Shown here in pieces: positions 1 through 6,063 of a stretch of DNA of 9,346 nt. The notes under the pieces were generated by a model, which saw only the letters and a list, made by a program, of their open reading frames with translations, searched no databases and had not been told where the DNA came from. Each line of letters starts with the position of its first letter. Positions within the stretch are counted from its first letter, which is position 1. The DNA comes from Lachnospiraceae bacterium. GTDB taxonomy: Bacteria; Bacillota; Clostridia; Lachnospirales; Lachnospiraceae. Where the stretch lies: the NCBI GenBank assembly GCA_900771955.1, contig CAAGPW010000040.1:1-9346 (forward strand), read 5' to 3'. The translations under genes were made by a program, and so were the position numbers.

Positions 1-1011
1 AGGATAAGCCTGCGCTTGAAAATCCATCAAGCGCAAGCTAAAAATTTTTGTCGTGTACTTGACATACGGGTGCCGCAGCACATGGAAATTTCGATAAGGG
101 ATCCCCGCCGCCTTCAGCAATGTGCGGTACTGGTATTGCAGTGTCCGCGGTTCCAGCGGAGCAGACTTACCGGTCAGAAAATAGTTCTCCTCATTCCTGG
201 CCGGGCAAACCGTTTGCCTTAATAGGGCCAGCATATCCTCTGGCAGCGGGATCGTGCGCCGGGCGCTGTCGGTTTTGGGCGGCTGCACCACCAGGTGGGT
301 GTGCATGCCCTTTTTCATTCGCTGGGCCGTTTTGGTGACATGGATCACCCCGTTACACAAATCAATATCCTTATACTGGAGCGCACATAGCTCCCCCAAG
401 CGCAGACCGGCATTCAGCGCAAGCAGGACCCCAACGCCCGCCATGCTGGGCGCTTCCAGGACCTTTTTTGCCAACCGCCCAATCTCGTCTGCGAAAAATA
501 CCTCGATCTTTTTTCGGTGATAGACGGGCAGTTCGGCAGTCACACCGGGACAGCTGCAGTCCAGCTTTTTGGCTGTATACTTCAGAATTGACTTGAGTAA
601 TACGCCGATGTCCCTGGCGCTTTTGCCGGATAGGCCGCTTCGCTGCAAGCGGCGCAGGAAATCAGAAATCTGATCCGCCGTCAGCTGACAGATAGGGGCC
701 GTTCCCAAAGCAGGCAAGATATAATGCTGCGTCAGATAGGAATACCGATTCCAGGATGATGCTTTCAGAACATGGCTTTTCTCACTTAAAAACAGCTCTG
801 CGGCCTGGGCCAAGGTCGCAGCAGATGCTTGCACGGCAGGCTTTTCTGGCAGCGTCTCAATGCACTGCTGCCGCTTGGCCCGGCACGCCTTATAGCTGTC
901 GGCGTAAACATACCCATACTCAGCCTGCCCGGAAGCTGTGCGGCCGCGAATATATCGCCCCTCCCAGCGCCCGTCTTTCCGCTTGTAAATATTTTCTCCT
1001 CTTTTAGGCAT
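1..1011 (-). CDS. Tyrosine-type site-specific integrase, C-terminus replaced or lost
   Basis: Tyrosine recombinases cut and rejoin DNA at att sites to insert or excise mobile elements. The ATG at 1011 is preceded by a strong AAGGAGGAG ribosome binding site (1020-1028). Residues 1-50 look like an arm-type DNA-binding region (GENIYKRKDGRWEGRY), about 60-165 like the SAM-like core-binding domain, and about 185-314 like the catalytic domain. Box I is AGLRLGELCAL with catalytic Arg204, a strand Lys follows in HVTKTAQRM, and box II is HVLRH (His310, Arg313). Family members then continue with T/S-F-A-T and end with the catalytic Tyr about 40 residues later. Here the next residues are PYVKYTTKIFSLRLMDF and the frame stays open to the window edge at residue 337 with no recognisable Tyr box. 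I infer that the 3' end was replaced near position 69, so the protein is probably inactive unless the rest is restored elsewhere. Confidence 0.85.
   Translation of the reverse strand, partial: MPKRGENIYKRKDGRWEGRYIRGRTASGQAEYGYVYADSYKACRAKRQQCIETLPEKPAVQASAATLAQAAELFLSEKSHVLKASSWNRYSYLTQHYILPALGTAPICQLTADQISDFLRRLQRSGLSGKSARDIGVLLKSILKYTAKKLDCSCPGVTAELPVYHRKKIEVFFADEIGRLAKKVLEAPSMAGVGVLLALNAGLRLGELCALQYKDIDLCNGVIHVTKTAQRMKKGMHTHLVVQPPKTDSARRTIPLPEDMLALLRQTVCPARNEENYFLTGKSAPLEPRTLQYQYRTLLKAAGIPYRNFHVLRHPYVKYTTKIFSLRLMDFQAQAYP
8..38. repeat. Hairpin at the integrase break
   Basis: TGCGCTTGA (11-19) and TCAAGCGCA (27-35) form a perfect 9-bp inverted repeat with a 7-base loop. The stem extends to 8-38 with one mismatch. 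It is followed by AAAAATTTTT (40-49) and lies about 30 bases from the point where integrase homology stops. Subterminal hairpins of this kind are known at IS200/IS605-type element ends, but no transposase or TnpB is in the window, so this identity is a guess. Confidence 0.5.
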
Positions 1012-1125
1012 GACCAACGCTCCTCCTTGACGATGTTTTTGACGGCGTAAACGATTTTGTGATTGGGAATATTTGTAAAATAGGCCCTTGAGTAGCAAGT
1101 GATTCTATGCGGCATTTATAATTTG

Positions 1126-1160
1126 TACCTACTTTTCGCTAAATTTCCGCAATTTAGGTA
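1126..1160. promoter_or_regulatory. Overlapping inverted repeats upstream of the 1161 promoter
   Basis: CTAAATT (1139-1145) pairs with AATTTAG (1151-1157) across 5 bases. An overlapping outer repeat pairs TACCTA (1126-1131) with TAGGTA (1155-1160). The repeats end directly before the -35 hexamer at 1161, a usual place for an activator or repressor site. The binding protein is unknown; element-encoded Xis or repressor proteins are candidates. Confidence 0.4.
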
Positions 1161-1189
1161 TTGACTTCCCTCAAAAAAGACGATACAAT
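1161..1189 (+). promoter_or_regulatory. Sigma-A type promoter for the 1196-1354 RNA
   Basis: TTGACT (1161-1166), a 17-base spacer and TACAAT (1184-1189) match the sigma-A consensus at 5 of 6 bases each with ideal spacing. Transcription would start near 1196. No open reading frame with a ribosome binding site follows; instead the transcript would enter a chain of hairpins and terminators. Confidence 0.75.
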
Positions 1190-1200
1190 GGAGATGTATA

Positions 1201-1257
1201 GGTGGATTCTACTTTCGCAAATTGTATAGATTTACGAAAGCTCCGCCTTGTTTTTTT
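1201..1257 (+). terminator. First hairpin with T-run (terminator or attenuator)
   Basis: A long two-part stem (GGTGGA/TCCGCC with one G-U pair, bulge, CTTTCG/CGAAAG) is followed by TTG and seven T at 1251-1257. It starts only a few bases after the predicted transcription start, which is more typical of a small RNA or attenuator than of the end of a gene. Confidence 0.6.
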
Positions 1258-1313
1258 GCCAAGGGCAGCTGTGCCGAGTTTGGCTTGTTATTCCTCATAC
1301 AAACACATAAAGA

Positions 1314-1354
1314 CCCATCACTGAGAGTTTACCTCTGAGTGACGGGCTTTTTTT
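1314..1354 (+). terminator. Intrinsic terminator
   Basis: CCCATCACT (1314-1322) pairs with AGTGACGGG (1338-1346) with one mismatch. Inside it AGAG (1324-1327) pairs with CTCT (1333-1336) around a short loop. The stem is followed by C and seven T (1348-1354). It is a strong plus-strand Rho-independent terminator that closes the 1161 transcript. Confidence 0.8.
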
Positions 1355-1385
1355 GTCGAAAAAGATGCGGAATTATCAAAAAAAC

Positions 1386-1414
1386 TTTATTAAGGCTATT
1401 CCCTGGCGTATAAT
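1386..1414 (+). promoter_or_regulatory. Promoter of the 63-residue gene
   Basis: A perfect TATAAT at 1409-1414 lies 17 bases after TTTATT (1386-1391). The predicted start near 1421 gives a 30-base leader to the ATG at 1451, with AAAGGA at 1432-1437 as a ribosome binding site. This argues against the GTG at 1427, which would have almost no leader. Confidence 0.6.
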
Positions 1415-1450
1415 GAGAGCTATGCTGTGAGAAAGGATAATCGAAACAAA

Positions 1451-1642
1451 ATGAAACAGGCAGAGCTGAGATACTATATTTCCATCAATGTAAACGGCCA
1501 ACATCCATTGATGAGGTCAGCGCAGGGCTACACTGAATATTTTAGTGAAGCACTGGAATTCTCCGATCTTTTTGATGCCTATCGTTTTGTTGAACGGCAC
1601 GGTTTGGAAAAACTGGCATCCATCATCACACGGCCAACCTAA
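1451..1642 (+). CDS. Small protein of unknown function
   Basis: A 63-residue soluble protein beginning MKQAELRYYISINVNGQ. It has no signal peptide, membrane segment or metal-binding motif. It is rich in aromatic residues and acidic in the middle (GYTEYFSEALEFSDLFDAYRF), which suggests a small alpha/beta protein. I chose the ATG at 1451 because the promoter at 1386-1414 would start transcription near 1421. The ribosome binding site AAAGGA is 13 bases upstream, rather far, so translation may be modest. The gene is single, preceded by its own promoter and a terminator, and convergent with the signal peptidase gene. The clean frame and codon use suggest it is real. I cannot assign a function; such small proteins are common cargo in Clostridia integrative elements. 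Confidence 0.6.
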   Translation: MKQAELRYYISINVNGQHPLMRSAQGYTEYFSEALEFSDLFDAYRFVERHGLEKLASIITRPT

Positions 1643-1661
1643 TCGTGCGATTGCCCCTCTA

Positions 1662-2069
1662 CTATCGACTTCCTATCGGGAGCCATACTTTAGCAACAAC
1701 TGTTGTTACTGGTACAAATGGGTCGTCCCAGTAACGGGAATCATAGGAGTCATCCGCATTGTCTCCCAGCATGTAGTAGGAGCCTTCGGGTACAGACATG
1801 TTGATTCCGTTATGCATGACCACATTCCCACCAACCGCTGCAATACGCTTGACAAAAAGATTCCCGCCATGGCAAAAGATAACAACGTCTCCGACTTCAA
1901 AGCTGCCTTTGATTCGTACACCGAGGATCAAGCTACCAGCTTCGAGCGTCGGTTTCATAGAGTTAGTAGGCACATAGCCCAGGATAAAAACCGTGCGAAA
2001 CATAACGAGTACAAGCAGCGCCGCTATAACAGGCAGCAAACGGCTTAGACATAACTTCTTTTTTCTCAT
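1662..2069 (-). CDS. Signal peptidase I (S26 family), compact
   Basis: A membrane-bound serine protease that removes Sec signal peptides outside the membrane. One N-terminal membrane anchor (about residues 11-31) is followed by box B YVPTNSMKPTL with nucleophile Ser37, box D FVKRIAAVGG with general base Lys74, and box E GDNADDSYDSRYWD (102-115). All catalytic elements are present, so at 135 residues it is small (usual bacterial SipS types are about 170-190) but should be active. The ATG at 2069 has AGAGGT upstream. It reads in the same direction as the exported-protein/ABC module but is separated from it by about 390 bases. Two proteins in the module carry Sec signal peptides, so a dedicated processing role is a reasonable inference. 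No obvious promoter was found just upstream; it may depend on read-through. Confidence 0.9.
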   Translation of the reverse strand: MRKKKLCLSRLLPVIAALLVLVMFRTVFILGYVPTNSMKPTLEAGSLILGVRIKGSFEVGDVVIFCHGGNLFVKRIAAVGGNVVMHNGINMSVPEGSYYMLGDNADDSYDSRYWDDPFVPVTTVVAKVWLPIGSR

Positions 2070-2116
2070 TTTGGATACCTCTAAGTAAGAAAACAGGACA
2101 ACGGAAGGGAGACCGC

Positions 2117-2357
2117 ATGAGAAAGTAGCAGGTCTTTCGACTTTTAGAATCCGTCAGAATGATTGAATTGATAGGACAAATCAAAGAATAATTATTGTGA
2201 ACCAATACCGCGGTATTTGCTGCGAGTTCTACAAGAAGCACTGGTTCTGAGTGGAACTGATGAAGCAAGGGCTGAAAAGCGGCTTTTCACGAGAGTCCTG
2301 GAAGAATGCTTTATGACTCAGCCTGTAAAACAGCAGCCCAAGTTGTCAATATTCTAA
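2117..2357 (+). pseudogene. Two decayed small ORFs (gap 2070-2459)
   Basis: This gap between the signal peptidase and the membrane protein holds no intact gene. On the plus strand a ribosome-site-like GGAAGGGAG (2103-2111) precedes ATG at 2117, but the fourth codon is TAG (2126-2128). The same frame then reads QVFRLLESVRMIELIGQIKE to TAA at 2189-2191. Six bases on, a GTG at 2197 starts VNQYR, and the frame that looks protein-like continues two bases out of phase as YLLRVLQEALVLSGTDEARA and so on to TAA at 2355-2357. The stretch looks like two tandem small genes, one with a nonsense codon and one with a frameshift. I do not recognise the families, and the protein-like appearance is my only evidence. 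Confidence 0.35.
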
Positions 2358-2358
2358 A

Positions 2359-2401
2359 AGTAGAACATACACTACCCTTGCGGGATGGTGTATGTTCTAC
2401 T
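2359..2401 (-). terminator. Perfect 14-bp inverted repeat, possible terminator of the ABC operon
   Basis: AGTAGAACATACAC (2359-2372) pairs perfectly with GTGTATGTTCTACT (2388-2401), and CCC/GGG (2375-2377 with 2382-2384) extend the stem inside. It lies 59 bases downstream of the minus-strand stop at 2460. On the minus strand it is followed only by TTTTAG, a weak T-run, and on the plus strand by no T-run. It may act as a minus-strand terminator or mRNA-stabilising end, or be an element-end remnant. Confidence 0.45.
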
Positions 2402-2459
2402 AATGCACAGATAAGGGATGGCAACATCTATTTCGTAATACGAAAATCCGGAACTACAG

Positions 2460-3074
2460 TTACTCCTCACCTATATTCACTTGAACGATTTTTCTGGTAG
2501 GATAATTTGTCACTTGCAGCCAGATATTGCTTTGCTCTAAACGATTCCATTCAGCGGATGTGAAGCGATATCTATACAGATCAAATGGCAGCAAAATATC
2601 ACATGAGGCGCCATCCTGTAACCGAATCCCGGTGGCACCGTCCAATATAGGATTGACCACACCCAAGAGATCCCAATCCATATTCATGAGCATATCCGTG
2701 GTGTATAATGATAGTTCCGTTAAAGGGAATCCTTCTGCGGGACTATTCTGCTGCGAAACAGTAACGCTGACCAATGCGACCTTATCGGGGATCCGACTTC
2801 GATCGGTCCCGTCATACTGCAAAGCTGAAGTATAGGCACGATAATCTACAATTTCAAAACGGTTGACCCGAAGCATATAGCCTTCAGCCGCCAAATTATA
2901 CCCGACAAAATCCGGCGCAATAGGAACGATTTCTCCAACGGAGTATGTCTTCTCTGTATTGGCAGACCATCGTTGACGATAATCCTGATTAATTGCTTTA
3001 TAGCGGATCATCCAAACAAAGAGCACTACTGCCGCAACGGAGAAAATCAGCCAGAATTTCTTTTTGTCTTTCAT
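2460..3074 (-). CDS. Membrane-anchored extracytoplasmic protein, last gene of ABC operon
   Basis: A 204-residue protein with a basic start (MKDKKK), one membrane helix at about 7-23 (FWLIFSVAAVVLFVWMI) and a polar remainder predicted to face outward. The soluble part reads like a beta-rich domain (YSVGEIVPIAPDFVGYNL, MLRVNRFEIVDY, VALVSVTVSQQ). Its form resembles the DUF5028-type proteins of Firmicutes, but I cannot confirm that family. Its ATG overlaps the TGA of the ATPase gene by four bases (ATGA, 3071-3074), so it is translationally coupled to the transporter. In bacteriocin clusters a single-pass accessory protein in this place is often an immunity or substrate-binding protein; that role is inferred. 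It is followed by a long gap and a hairpin, so it likely ends the main operon. Confidence 0.75.
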   Translation of the reverse strand: MKDKKKFWLIFSVAAVVLFVWMIRYKAINQDYRQRWSANTEKTYSVGEIVPIAPDFVGYNLAAEGYMLRVNRFEIVDYRAYTSALQYDGTDRSRIPDKVALVSVTVSQQNSPAEGFPLTELSLYTTDMLMNMDWDLLGVVNPILDGATGIRLQDGASCDILLPFDLYRYRFTSAEWNRLEQSNIWLQVTNYPTRKIVQVNIGEE

Positions 3075-3712
3075 TTGCCTATCACCGATGTTACCCTTCC
3101 CGCTTGCATTTGAATAACAACATCCGATACGCTCTGCACAAAGTCAGCATCATGGCACGCAACGACTACTAATGCACTGCGCTGACATTCTTTACGGATC
3201 AACTGTGCGATCATAGCAACGCCCTGCTCATCCAGTGCATTTGTGGGTTCATCCAAAATCAGCAGATCGGGCTTTTCCATCAAGGCCGCGGCAATACCCA
3301 GACGTTGTTTCATGCCTAATGAATATTTTTTGAAAGTCCGTTTATCATTCGGGTCCAGGCCAACCGCTTGCAGGGTGTTATGGATGTCGGAGACCGAGAT
3401 CAGCTGTTTTAGACCGGCAAGCAACTCCAGGTTTTTTTGCCCGGTATACTCGTCAATAAATGCGGGACTCTCGATCATCACGCCCACAGATTCAGGGAAA
3501 TCTAGATCCTTCCCCAGGCGACGATCATTTACTGAAACACTGCCCTCTGTCGCATAGATCAACCCGCACATCAGACGTAAAAGCATCGTTTTACCCGATC
3601 CATTTTCCCCTTGCAATCCGTAGACTTTTCCGCTTTCAAAATTCAAACTGATGTCTTGCAGCACGACCGCTCTGTGAATGGTTTTTGTGACATGATCCAC
3701 CACAATATTCAT
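3071..3712 (-). CDS. ABC transporter ATPase, LanF/BcrA-like
   Basis: The nucleotide-binding subunit of a membrane transporter, at the cytoplasmic face. Walker A is GENGSGKT (35-42), the signature is YSLGMKQRLGIA (130-141), Walker B LLILDEPT (150-157), and the switch histidine is His187 (CHD). The usual Q-loop glutamine is replaced by glutamate (VGVMIESPAF, Glu81), an E-loop. This is a known trait of lantibiotic immunity ATPases such as NukF and NisF and of bacitracin-resistance BcrA-like proteins. At 213 residues it has the short length of that group. It starts 12 bases after the stop of permease 3725-4573 and overlaps the next gene by four bases. It surely pairs with the two adjacent permeases. 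Substrate is unknown; peptide export or self-protection fits the family and the neighbours. Confidence 0.92.
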   Translation of the reverse strand: MNIVVDHVTKTIHRAVVLQDISLNFESGKVYGLQGENGSGKTMLLRLMCGLIYATEGSVSVNDRRLGKDLDFPESVGVMIESPAFIDEYTGQKNLELLAGLKQLISVSDIHNTLQAVGLDPNDKRTFKKYSLGMKQRLGIAAALMEKPDLLILDEPTNALDEQGVAMIAQLIRKECQRSALVVVACHDADFVQSVSDVVIQMQAGRVTSVIGK

Positions 3713-3724
3713 CGTATCACCGTC

Positions 3725-4573
3725 CTATTTTTCAAGAGATATGAGGTCTTTTCTTTGTATCAGTAAATATCCTGCGCCTATTGATAAGAGCAACAGTAGC
3801 AGTGTAAACACCAGTTCTTTGCGATAACTCAATCCATTTGCATCAAAAAGCTGGTATCGCATCACCATCGCTCCGTTGCCGACCAACCATTCAATGGGGA
3901 AATATGCGGCAGCAATATATGTGACAAAGCATATTAGAAAGCTGATGGCCGGACGGGCCACAAGGTTTAAGAGTGTTTGCAGCATACATACGGCCGTAAG
4001 CGTCACAAACGGAAGGAGCAAAGCGTATAGGATAACACTTGCCGGCGTGAGTGAAATTGTCTCTCCACACAAGACCTCCGAAAACAAGAATGCGGTGATT
4101 TCGGGCGTGTTGTTTAGGCCGAAGGTAACGGGTGTCAGAATCGCTGTGCCTATTATGGCAATCATTTCACAGGCAAAGTATAAAGTACAGCTTGCTATGC
4201 ACCATATACACTTAGACAGCCACCATTTCCCACGCGATGTGCGTAGGAAAACTTGCTGACCTTGTACACTGATACCTTGCGCAGGATATGCTGCTGTTAT
4301 ATACAGGCAAAAGCCGCACACAAGCAGCCATTCGATGGGGATCGACACCTTTTCTTCCATAGAGCCGTGTTGTATGATTGCCATGCCGCGAAATAGACAC
4401 AGCATATAGTCGCCAATTGAACCCCGGCTTGAAATGGATTCCACATGGCAATAGAATTGCACAGAGCGATATACTGCAAATAAGCGCATGGAAAAGAGGA
4501 GAGTGGCAATCAGATAGTTTCTCCTTTGCAATCCCTGCCGCAGATCATAGCGCAACAGCCTATAAAACCTCAT
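3725..4573 (-). CDS. ABC transporter permease (second of pair)
   Basis: A 282-residue integral membrane protein with about six helices: near 21-36, 84-98, 120-145, 178-203, 208-228 and 255-273 (LVFTLLLLLLSIGAGYLLI). It starts with an amphipathic basic stretch (MRFYRLLRYDLRQGLQRR), typical of ABC-2 type permeases that couple to BcrA/LanF-like ATPases. Its ATG lies 14 bases inside the end of the upstream permease gene, with AGGAAA before it, so the two are translationally coupled. Two unlike permeases plus one ATPase match the LanFEG plan of bacteriocin immunity transporters, although these permeases are slightly longer than typical LanE/LanG. Sequence identity to those is not claimed. Confidence 0.85.
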   Translation of the reverse strand: MRFYRLLRYDLRQGLQRRNYLIATLLFSMRLFAVYRSVQFYCHVESISSRGSIGDYMLCLFRGMAIIQHGSMEEKVSIPIEWLLVCGFCLYITAAYPAQGISVQGQQVFLRTSRGKWWLSKCIWCIASCTLYFACEMIAIIGTAILTPVTFGLNNTPEITAFLFSEVLCGETISLTPASVILYALLLPFVTLTAVCMLQTLLNLVARPAISFLICFVTYIAAAYFPIEWLVGNGAMVMRYQLFDANGLSYRKELVFTLLLLLLSIGAGYLLIQRKDLISLEK

Positions 4574-5402
4574 GTCTGTATTTCCTATATATCCCCGTAA
4601 GAACAGATACGAATGTCAAAAGAATAAGTTCCACAAGTACGATCCATGTGGGGCTTGGATTTGTACTTGCCAAATTGCACAGCCTTAAAGGCGAGAGCTC
4701 TATATACCAGTTCATTGCGTCGGCAAGCATGGGGGTAATGAAATCAAGTAATAGGAACAGCAGAAGCGGAGTTGCTATCACAAAGAATCGGTGTTTTACC
4801 TTATGCCCGACGATAATGCACAGACTGGCAGCAACGCCGCCCCAGAAAAACTCAATAACACACCAGATAATTGCATGCAGCCAAGGGTGAGTATAGTATA
4901 GCTTCGCCAAAAAGGCTGTGCCCGAACAGAATCCTGTAATAGGCAGCGTGACCCGAGGAATACAGGCGGGACATATCATCGCAGATGCAAACAGATCCGC
5001 AGTTACCGGCAACGCAATAGCAATGCCGCCACTAACAAATACAGCCGCCATTTTGGCTGTTAGGTATTGAGAATACGGAACTCTGGTAAGAATATTATTT
5101 GTCATATGAGACCTGTTGTCCTCATACAATGACCACCCATAAGGCATAGCAGCCAAAAATGGCCAAACGGCATAGAAGACTACAGCCCCGACGGTGACTC
5201 CGTTGACGCCGATCCAATTGACAAATAAGCTGCACCCATCATATCCGCCCGGGGAATGTGCATAGGATGCGCCTAAGTCACTGACGGTAATTGCAGTTTG
5301 AACCAAATCAGCTATGACAAGAATAAAACCGATCAGCAATGCACTGCGCATCATTTTGTTGTGAAATGCTCTCCACATTTCGGTTCTAATACAGTTCCCC
5401 AT
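4560..5402 (-). CDS. ABC transporter permease (first of pair)
   Basis: A 280-residue integral membrane protein with about six helices: near 19-38 (SALLIGFILVIADLVQTAI), 70-88, 118-140, 176-200, 207-227 (FVIATPLLLFLLLDFI) and 253-271. The N-terminus (MGNCIRTEMWRAFHNKMMRS) is the basic amphipathic lead of ABC-2 type permeases, and an MTNNILTRVPYSQYLTAK stretch after helix 2 resembles the cytoplasmic coupling region of this class. A GGAGG site lies nine bases before the ATG. It overlaps the next permease by 14 bases and follows the 147-residue exported protein gene by about 70 bases, in the same direction, so it should be co-transcribed with it. Confidence 0.85.
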   Translation of the reverse strand: MGNCIRTEMWRAFHNKMMRSALLIGFILVIADLVQTAITVSDLGASYAHSPGGYDGCSLFVNWIGVNGVTVGAVVFYAVWPFLAAMPYGWSLYEDNRSHMTNNILTRVPYSQYLTAKMAAVFVSGGIAIALPVTADLFASAMICPACIPRVTLPITGFCSGTAFLAKLYYTHPWLHAIIWCVIEFFWGGVAASLCIIVGHKVKHRFFVIATPLLLFLLLDFITPMLADAMNWYIELSPLRLCNLASTNPSPTWIVLVELILLTFVSVLTGIYRKYRHEVL

Positions 5403-5473
5403 TATGTTATTCCTCCGCTAATGTTTACTGCTCCATCTCGGCTTGTTTTGAATGCCTTGTATTTGATTTACTG

Positions 5474-5917
5474 TCAGGGCGTTGCATCCTTATACGAGTT
5501 TGCGCTATCAGGGCTCCATTCACCGGACATGGTTTCACCAAAAAGATTGGGGCACGAGAAGGAGAGCGTTGCCCAGCGATAGCCGTCCTCATTAATGAAG
5601 GAATGGATACTGTACTTATTCCCGTTGTGACATGTCACATAATTCACGCGAGTTCCGCCAGATACAGTACAGTTATTCATCGATCCGTTTTGTGCGGATC
5701 CACCAAGGGCTCTTGCTCTGATGTGATCGCGCTTTCCGTCACGATAATAAAAATACACAGCTGATGAATCATCTTTTGTTCTGGGTGTAAGACGATGGTA
5801 GGAATACACATTTACACTAAAACCAGTGATTGTTGTGTCGGCTGTAGATGCAAACGCAGGAACAGCCATTGCTGCGCATACGAGAAACGCCATAATCAAG
5901 GTAATAATCTTCTTCAT
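5474..5917 (-). CDS. Sec-exported small protein, unknown family
   Basis: A 147-residue preprotein. The signal peptide has a basic start (MKK), hydrophobic core (IITLIMAFLVCAAMAVP) and an AFA site giving cleavage after Ala23, leaving about 124 residues. The mature part holds three cysteines (NNCTV, VTCHN, FSCPN), is rich in Tyr, Ser, Asn and Gly, and ends in GEWSPDSANSYKDATP. It has no membrane segment, sorting motif or enzyme motif that I can see. An AGGAAA site lies upstream of the ATG, and a TTGACA-type promoter is possible at 5981-6008. It sits directly before the ABC transporter genes. Size, export signal and place suggest the transporter's substrate or partner, for example a Lcn972-like unmodified bacteriocin; no sequence match to Lcn972 is seen, so this is inference. 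Confidence 0.8.
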   Translation of the reverse strand: MKKIITLIMAFLVCAAMAVPAFASTADTTITGFSVNVYSYHRLTPRTKDDSSAVYFYYRDGKRDHIRARALGGSAQNGSMNNCTVSGGTRVNYVTCHNGNKYSIHSFINEDGYRWATLSFSCPNLFGETMSGEWSPDSANSYKDATP

Positions 5918-5980
5918 TTTTATTTCCTTTCTTTGTACATATTTGGGTTTCTTATGTACTTATGTAATTAATATGATTAA

Positions 5981-6008
5981 ATCATTGGAATCACACTCAT
6001 TCTGTCAA
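5981..6008 (-). promoter_or_regulatory. Possible internal promoter before the 147-residue exported protein
   Basis: On the minus strand a perfect TTGACA (6008-6003) is followed after 16 bases by AATGAT (5986-5981), 4 of 6 to the -10 consensus. The leader to the ATG at 5917 would be about 55 bases. The -35 match is strong but the -10 is weak, so it could be chance in AT-rich DNA. Confidence 0.35.
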
Positions 6009-6025
6009 CCGCTGTATACATGGAC

Positions 6026-6054
6026 TGTAATATAGAATATTCATCTATATTACA
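6026..6054 (-). repeat. AT-rich hairpin between the two exported-protein genes
   Basis: TGTAATATAGA (6026-6036) pairs perfectly over 11 bp with TCTATATTACA (6044-6054) around a 7-base loop. It begins 10 bases after the stop of the first exported protein on the minus strand. No T-run follows, so it is more likely an mRNA-processing or stability element, or a partial terminator setting different levels for the two proteins. Confidence 0.45.
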
Positions 6055-6063
6055 AGTTACCTA

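Larger units (their letters stand above)
1196..1354 (+). ncRNA. Candidate structured small RNA or attenuated leader
   Basis: From the predicted start near 1196 the strand folds into three successive structures. First, GGTGGA (1201-1206) pairs with TCCGCC (1242-1247), with an inner CTTTCG/CGAAAG stem (1212-1217 with 1235-1240) and AAAT/ATTT, followed by seven T (1251-1257). Second, GCCAA (1258-1262) pairs with TTGGC (1280-1284) around GGCA/TGCC (1264-1267 with 1272-1275). Third comes the strong terminator at 1314-1354. There is no convincing coding frame. The RNA could be a 60-nucleotide transcript ending at 1257, a 160-nucleotide transcript ending at 1354, or an attenuator leader controlling the small gene at 1451. 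I do not recognise a known RNA family. Confidence 0.5.

Noticed and set aside
1194..1229. Eleven-codon leader peptide (ATG TAT AGG TGG to TAG) in the 1201 hairpin
   Set aside because: The ATG lies at or before the predicted transcription start and has no ribosome binding site.
1963..2268. 101-codon minus-strand frame upstream of the signal peptidase
   Set aside because: It overlaps the signal peptidase in another frame, and its composition is not protein-like.
2361..2399. LexA/SOS-like GAAC and GTTC half sites
   Set aside because: The halves are separated by far more than the Firmicute SOS box allows; they are simply arms of a long hairpin.
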